In this document: positions 60,896-64,000 of the stretch, piece by piece
Numbering within the stretch: the stretch's first letter is position 1
Layout: each line of letters begins with the position of its first letter
Origin: Pseudescherichia sp031979925
GTDB taxonomy: Bacteria > Pseudomonadota > Gammaproteobacteria > Enterobacterales > Enterobacteriaceae
Length of the DNA: 64,000 nucleotides
NCBI RefSeq assembly: GCF_031979925.1
Contig: NZ_DALZFB010000009.1
Coordinates: forward strand, 1-64,000
Reading direction: 5' to 3'
The notes under the pieces: model-generated
Databases searched by the model: none
The model's input: only the letters and a program-made list of their open reading frames with translations
Told to the model about the DNA's origin: nothing
Position numbers and translations under genes: made by a program

Positions 60896-61630
60896 TTAGC
60901 GAACGGCAACTTTGTAATATAAAGCGCTATCTACAGCTAAGCGCATTGCGGTAGCCATAGCCAGAGGGTTATTTGCCTGCGCTATCGCTGAATTAACCAG
61001 AACAGCATCCATTCCTATAGAAAAAAGCTGCGTAACCTCCGTAACGTTAAGAATACCCGTTTCCCCTACACAGGGAATGCTGACTATGTTTTTCACATTT
61101 GCCATAGCCTGTAGGTTATAAATCCCCTTCCCCGTCCCTAACTCCCCTGCTGATAAACGTAGCGCACAGCACCCCATATCCTGGAGTTTCATAGCCGCAT
61201 AGGGATCGGGCGTTATCATTGGCATTACGTCAAAACCAGCCTTAATGAGTACGTCTGCCGCCGTGATAACATCATAGTTATTAGCCCATCGCTGCTGTTC
61301 ATCATTTCTAACATCGAGTTTAACAAATCGAATACCAAATAGATCCCTTAGTTTTATTGCCGTATCGATAGCCTCATGAGCTGAGTGTACAAATGATGTG
61401 GTGGATACGGGAGTATATCCGTAATGACATTCATCGAAGGCCTTGCTTACATCAGCAATTGCCACACCTGAACTACGATCTTTGGGGTTAATTGTTGCTA
61501 TAAGAAGCTCAGCCCCCGCAGCAACTGTAACATCGCGGATCATCTCTGCGGAATCATACTGCTCAGTGCCTATCATTAATCTTGATGTTAATTTTACATG
61601 AGCCGTTTTAAGCCATGGCGCTAGTTTCAT
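60896..61630 (-). CDS. divergent ThiG-like synthase
   Basis: A 244-residue TIM-barrel protein related to thiazole synthase ThiG. Retained: SRLMIGT near the N-terminus, the probable Schiff-base lysine K104 in VKLDV, GFDVMPMITPDP, and the C-terminal GMDAVLVNSAIAQANNP. Changed: the ThiG motif VDAGIG is replaced by IPCVGE (185-190), PNTAG by PVSTTS, KLEV by KLDV, and PLGAPIG by RLSAGELG. In ThiG, a Glu near the lysine and the Asp of DAGIG act in catalysis, so the reaction is probably altered. ThiG homologues such as BexX of BE-7585A biosynthesis make thiosugar phosphates by the same lysine chemistry, which makes this a plausible analogue. Weak ribosome-binding site; 11 bp after the ThiF-like gene. 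Confidence 0.82.
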   Translation of the reverse strand: MKLAPWLKTAHVKLTSRLMIGTEQYDSAEMIRDVTVAAGAELLIATINPKDRSSGVAIADVSKAFDECHYGYTPVSTTSFVHSAHEAIDTAIKLRDLFGIRFVKLDVRNDEQQRWANNYDVITAADVLIKAGFDVMPMITPDPYAAMKLQDMGCCALRLSAGELGTGKGIYNLQAMANVKNIVSIPCVGETGILNVTEVTQLFSIGMDAVLVNSAIAQANNPLAMATAMRLAVDSALYYKVAVR

Positions 61631-61641
61631 TGTTCTATCCG

Positions 61642-62382
61642 TTATTGATTATGATGGTAAGATGAGCAACTATTGCAGTGGTTGCCCTTTGAGAATAAAA
61701 AGCTTTTCATTTCTAAAGTTAATGAATCGAATACAAACATCTTGTTTACGTAATTTGCTTTTTGCCCGGCAAGAATTTCAATGGCCATGGTCGCTGCGGC
61801 AGTGCCAATGACCCCCACTGAGGCCCCTAACACACCCATCCTGTCAGGTGACGGGATAACATGGTCCGGTGGAAGTTCTGGAAAGAGACACCGATAGCAG
61901 CCATTGGCTATATCAAAGAAAGTGATTGCACCTTCATCACCCAATACGCTTGCATTGATAAAAGGGGTTTGCATTGCACAACACGCATCATTAACAGCGT
62001 AACGCGTTGGCAAATTATCACACCCCAGGATAATTAAATCATGCCCCTGAATATATTCTTCTACATTAACAGCAGTGACCCTGTCTTTAACAGTGACAAC
62101 GTCAACATGTGAATTAAGCTGGAGCAGGCTATTTTTAGCCGCATCCACTTTTGATAAGCCAATATCTTTTTCACCAAAGAGGATCTGGCGATGCAAGTTG
62201 GATAATGAGACAACATCATCGTCGATTAACGTTATTTTTCCGACCCCTGAGGCAACCATATAAAGTGCAATCGGACAGCCTAAGCCTCCGCACCCTATAA
62301 TGCACACTGCTGCTTTTTCTAACTTCGCCTGCCCCAGCAAGCCTATAACTTTGCGCTGCCGTTCATAGCGCATCTCGTTCAT
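61642..62382 (-). CDS. ThiF/MoeB-like sulfur-carrier adenylyltransferase (E1-like)
   Basis: A 246-residue E1-like enzyme that would adenylate the C-terminal glycine of the adjacent carrier protein. Nucleotide loop IGCGGLGCP (29-37), D54/D56 in LIDDDVVSLSNLHRQILF, K78 and D122 in ILGCDNLPTRY are typical. Two CxxC pairs (C162/C165 in CYRC, C236/C239 in CNSC) should bind zinc. The cysteine that in ThiF and MoeB sits in the SC-x-x-AGVLG segment is replaced by proline (SPDRMGVLG, P179). No rhodanese domain is present. I chose the ATG at 62382, one base after the carrier gene stop, with GGGGG upstream. Confidence 0.85.
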   Translation of the reverse strand: MNEMRYERQRKVIGLLGQAKLEKAAVCIIGCGGLGCPIALYMVASGVGKITLIDDDVVSLSNLHRQILFGEKDIGLSKVDAAKNSLLQLNSHVDVVTVKDRVTAVNVEEYIQGHDLIILGCDNLPTRYAVNDACCAMQTPFINASVLGDEGAITFFDIANGCYRCLFPELPPDHVIPSPDRMGVLGASVGVIGTAAATMAIEILAGQKANYVNKMFVFDSLTLEMKSFLFSKGNHCNSCSSYHHNQ

Positions 62383-62383
62383 C

Positions 62384-62650
62384 TTAACCCCCAGCCATGG
62401 GTATAATAATCTCGATAGCACTCGAACTTTTTAAACGCATCGATGGATCTTTAGTTCTTTGTTTGTTCACATAAACCAGAACAAATCCGCTGAACTCTGT
62501 CTCGTTTTTTACAATCTTATTAATGAGTTCTTGATGATTAATTAAATACAAGACCTCCAGAATCGTTGAGCCAGATGGCAAAGATAATGATAAGGAGCTG
62601 CCAATTGATTTAGGTATAATTACATCAATAGTAATCTCTTCGTCGTTCAT
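62384..62650 (-). CDS. ThiS/MoaD-like sulfur carrier protein
   Basis: A small beta-grasp protein of 88 residues ending in PMAGG, with the free C-terminal Gly-Gly needed for thiocarboxylate formation. Its length and the -IIIPMAGG end lie between MoaD and ThiS. Residues LSLPSGSTILEVLYLI match the helix after the first hairpin. It is the first gene of the operon and is followed after one base by its E1-like partner. The upstream 264 bp is AT-rich and has no recognisable TPP riboswitch. Confidence 0.83.
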   Translation of the reverse strand: MNDEEITIDVIIPKSIGSSLSLSLPSGSTILEVLYLINHQELINKIVKNETEFSGFVLVYVNKQRTKDPSMRLKSSSAIEIIIPMAGG

Positions 62651-62857
62651 GACACATATCCCTTATTCAGTAAACCAATTGATACGTAAATTCGTTCAAC
62701 CGTCACACGATTAAAATACTCCTTATAAAAAGAGGCGCAATTTTTTTACAGCAGGATTTTTAAGTGGATCATATTTCTGGAGATATATTAGCCAGCAGTA
62801 TAAATCATAAATAAATTATAATGATTTTGGATACCTTGCCTGTGTTCAATCGTCAAC
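62651..62857. promoter_or_regulatory. AT-rich upstream region of the sulfur-carrier operon
   Basis: No gene and no THI-box (TPP riboswitch) core is seen on the minus strand. The sequence is markedly AT-rich and should contain the promoter of the four-gene operon; I could not fix a single -35/-10 pair with confidence. Confidence 0.35.
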
Positions 62858-62890
62858 CTGCATCTGCTCACCGTGCAGATGCAGTTTTTT
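62858..62890 (+). terminator. strong plus-strand terminator without an assigned gene
   Basis: A perfect 10-bp stem CTGCATCTGC (62858-62867) / GCAGATGCAG (62875-62884) with a 7-base loop is followed by TTTTTT. It is oriented for plus-strand transcripts, while both flanking genes are on the minus strand. Confidence 0.7.
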
Positions 62891-62914
62891 CGCCAACGGG
62901 GAATAAGGAAAGAG

Positions 62915-63868
62915 CTATGCGCCAGCGTTATCCAGATCGAGAATATCTTCCGGCGTGAGCTGAAGGTTTATCGCTTCAACAAAGCCATCAACGTGCTCGA
63001 TTTTGGTGGCGCTGGCGATAGGTGCGGTCACGCCGGGACGGCTAATCAGCCAGGCGAGCGCCACCTGCGCGGGCTTCACGCCGTGCTTCTCCGCAACGCT
63101 GTCCAGCGCTTCCAGAATGGCATAGCCGCGCGGGTTAAGGTATTTACCCACGCCCTCACCGCGCTGGCTCTTGCCCAGATCCTTCTCGCTGCGATATTTT
63201 CCGGAGAGGAAACCGGAGGCCAGGCTGAAGTAGGTCACCACGCCGATATTCTCCCGAACCACCAGCTCCTGCAATTCACTTTCAAAGCCGTCGCGATCGT
63301 AGAGGTTATACTCCGGCTGTAGCACCTGGTAGCGCGGCAGGCCGTTAGCATCGGCCGCCTTAAGTGATGCCTCCAGCTGCGCCGCATTGAGGTTGGATGC
63401 ACCAACCGCACGGATCTTGCCAGCTTTCAGCAGCTTCTCATACGCGCCGAGGGTCTCTTCGTAGGGGGTGCTGTCGTCGGGCCAATGGGAGAAGTAGAGA
63501 TCGATATAGTCCGTTTGCAGGCGTTTTAGGGAGTCATCAACCGCCTGTTCAATCCAGCGGGCGGAGAGCCCTTTTTTCCCCGGCTCGCCAAGGTCAGAGC
63601 CGACTTTGGTAAACAGGGTGATTTTTTCCCGTACGCCAGGGTGGGCGGCAAACCATTTGCCAAGGATCGTTTCGGATTCGCCGCCTTTGTTGCCCGGCAC
63701 CCAGGCAGAGTAGACGTCGGCGGTGTCGATGGCGGTCAGGCCGCGCTCCAGCAGCGCATCCAGCAGAGTAAAGCTCTGCTTCTCGTCAACGGTCCAGCCA
63801 AAGACGTTACCGCCAAAAACCAGCGGTGGAATGTGTAATCCCGTCGTGCCTAATGAACGTAAAGCCAT
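62915..63868 (-). CDS. aldo/keto reductase
   Basis: Aldo-keto reductase of 317 residues, related to E. coli YgdS-like/AKR11-14 proteins and plant-type galactose dehydrogenase-like enzymes. The tetrad is visible: Asp and Tyr in AIDTADVYS, Lys in LFTKVGSD, His in DLYFSHWPDD. The cofactor-binding end is APIASATKIEHVDG. The ATG at 63868 has GGGGT upstream and gives MALRSLGTTGLHIPP; an in-frame extension to 63931 lacks support. The substrate is unknown. Confidence 0.88.
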   Translation of the reverse strand: MALRSLGTTGLHIPPLVFGGNVFGWTVDEKQSFTLLDALLERGLTAIDTADVYSAWVPGNKGGESETILGKWFAAHPGVREKITLFTKVGSDLGEPGKKGLSARWIEQAVDDSLKRLQTDYIDLYFSHWPDDSTPYEETLGAYEKLLKAGKIRAVGASNLNAAQLEASLKAADANGLPRYQVLQPEYNLYDRDGFESELQELVVRENIGVVTYFSLASGFLSGKYRSEKDLGKSQRGEGVGKYLNPRGYAILEALDSVAEKHGVKPAQVALAWLISRPGVTAPIASATKIEHVDGFVEAINLQLTPEDILDLDNAGA

Positions 63869-63963
63869 GCGCAATACCCCTTTTTTAGTTACGGTAAAGG
63901 CAATCGTAGACAAAACAGGGTAATAACGCACTGAATGCAGATGTAGATTTACAGAAGGGAAAG

Positions 63964-63999
63964 CTCTTCCCTGCGGGCCTGGTGGACCGCAGGGAAGAG
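63964..63999. terminator. 13-bp perfect inverted repeat at the window end
   Basis: CTCTTCCCTGCGG (63964-63976) pairs perfectly with CCGCAGGGAAGAG (63987-63999) around a 10-base loop. The minus strand continues with a moderately T-rich CTTTCCCTTC, so it probably ends a minus-strand gene to the right, before the aldo/keto reductase promoter. The next gene is outside the window. Confidence 0.5.
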
Positions 64000-64000
64000 T

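Noticed and set aside
60209..62650. Standard thiamine-thiazole operon (thiFSGH)
   Set aside because: Gene order differs, thiC, thiE and thiH are absent, the synthase lacks key ThiG motifs and a sugar-phosphatase-type gene is included.
62651..62914. TPP riboswitch upstream of the ThiS-like gene
   Set aside because: I looked on the minus strand for the CTGAGA core and the paired arms and did not see them.
1..64000. CRISPR arrays, insertion sequences, prophage integrase or attachment sites
   Set aside because: No regular spaced repeats, no transposase or integrase frame and no duplicated tRNA end were found; the only repeats seen are REP elements.

Overview
The window is a piece of an enterobacterial chromosome (Enterobacteriaceae). 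Its left half follows the Escherichia coli order metZWV - amiC - argA - recD - recB - ptrA - recC - ppdC - ygdB - ppdB - ppdA - thyA - lgt - ptsP - rppH - mutH - ygdQ - ygdR - tas - lplT - aas - galR - lysA - lysR - ygeA - araE - kduD - kduI almost gene for gene, with protein lengths equal or nearly equal to the E. coli ones. The complete zeaxanthin-glucoside carotenoid cluster, of the type with a type 2 IPP isomerase between crtE and crtX (as in some Pantoea and in Cronobacter), points to a yellow-pigmented relative such as Enterobacter/Leclercia/Lelliottia/Cronobacter; the genus cannot be settled from this sequence alone.

Layout. 1-52: 3' part of an initiator tRNA. 123-2939: divergent amiC and argA. 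2974-16479 (minus strand): RecBCD recombination genes with ptrA, preceded by four pseudopilin-like genes. 16663-21294 (minus): thyA-lgt and rppH-ptsP. 21295-21974: a non-coding region with three DnaA boxes, many GATC sites and a perfect CRP palindrome. 21975-28674: mutH, ygdQ, a small membrane protein, ygdR, tas, lplT-aas. 28758-28842: one OmrA/OmrB-type small RNA. 29096-33551: galR, an inserted acetyltransferase gene, lysA/lysR, ygeA.

33701-44517 is an oligogalacturonide (pectin fragment) module: outer-membrane porin KdgM, ABC transporter TogMNAB, oligogalacturonate lyase Ogl, KdgF, KduI and KduD, with araE embedded. Six KdgR-type palindromes lie in front of these units, so the module looks like one KdgR regulon. 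No secreted pectate lyase is present, so it reads as a scavenging system. 44897-49970 is a sulfur amino acid island: a MetNIQ-type methionine importer divergent from a single 712-residue protein that joins a cystathionine beta-synthase-like domain to a cystathionine gamma-lyase-like domain.

50058-57347 is the carotenoid cluster (crtZ on plus; crtE-fni-crtX-crtY-crtI-crtB on minus with four successive 4-bp ATGA overlaps). Next come an SDR oxidoreductase and a coupled pair of a membrane desaturase-like protein and a leaderless PhnD-like protein. 60209-62650 is the most unusual part: an AT-richer four-gene operon encoding a sulfur carrier protein ending in Gly-Gly, an E1-like activating enzyme, a divergent ThiG-like synthase and a HAD sugar-phosphatase-like protein, without other thiamine genes or a TPP riboswitch. 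I propose that it makes a sulfur-containing small molecule, possibly a thiosugar. An aldo/keto reductase gene and a strong hairpin close the window.
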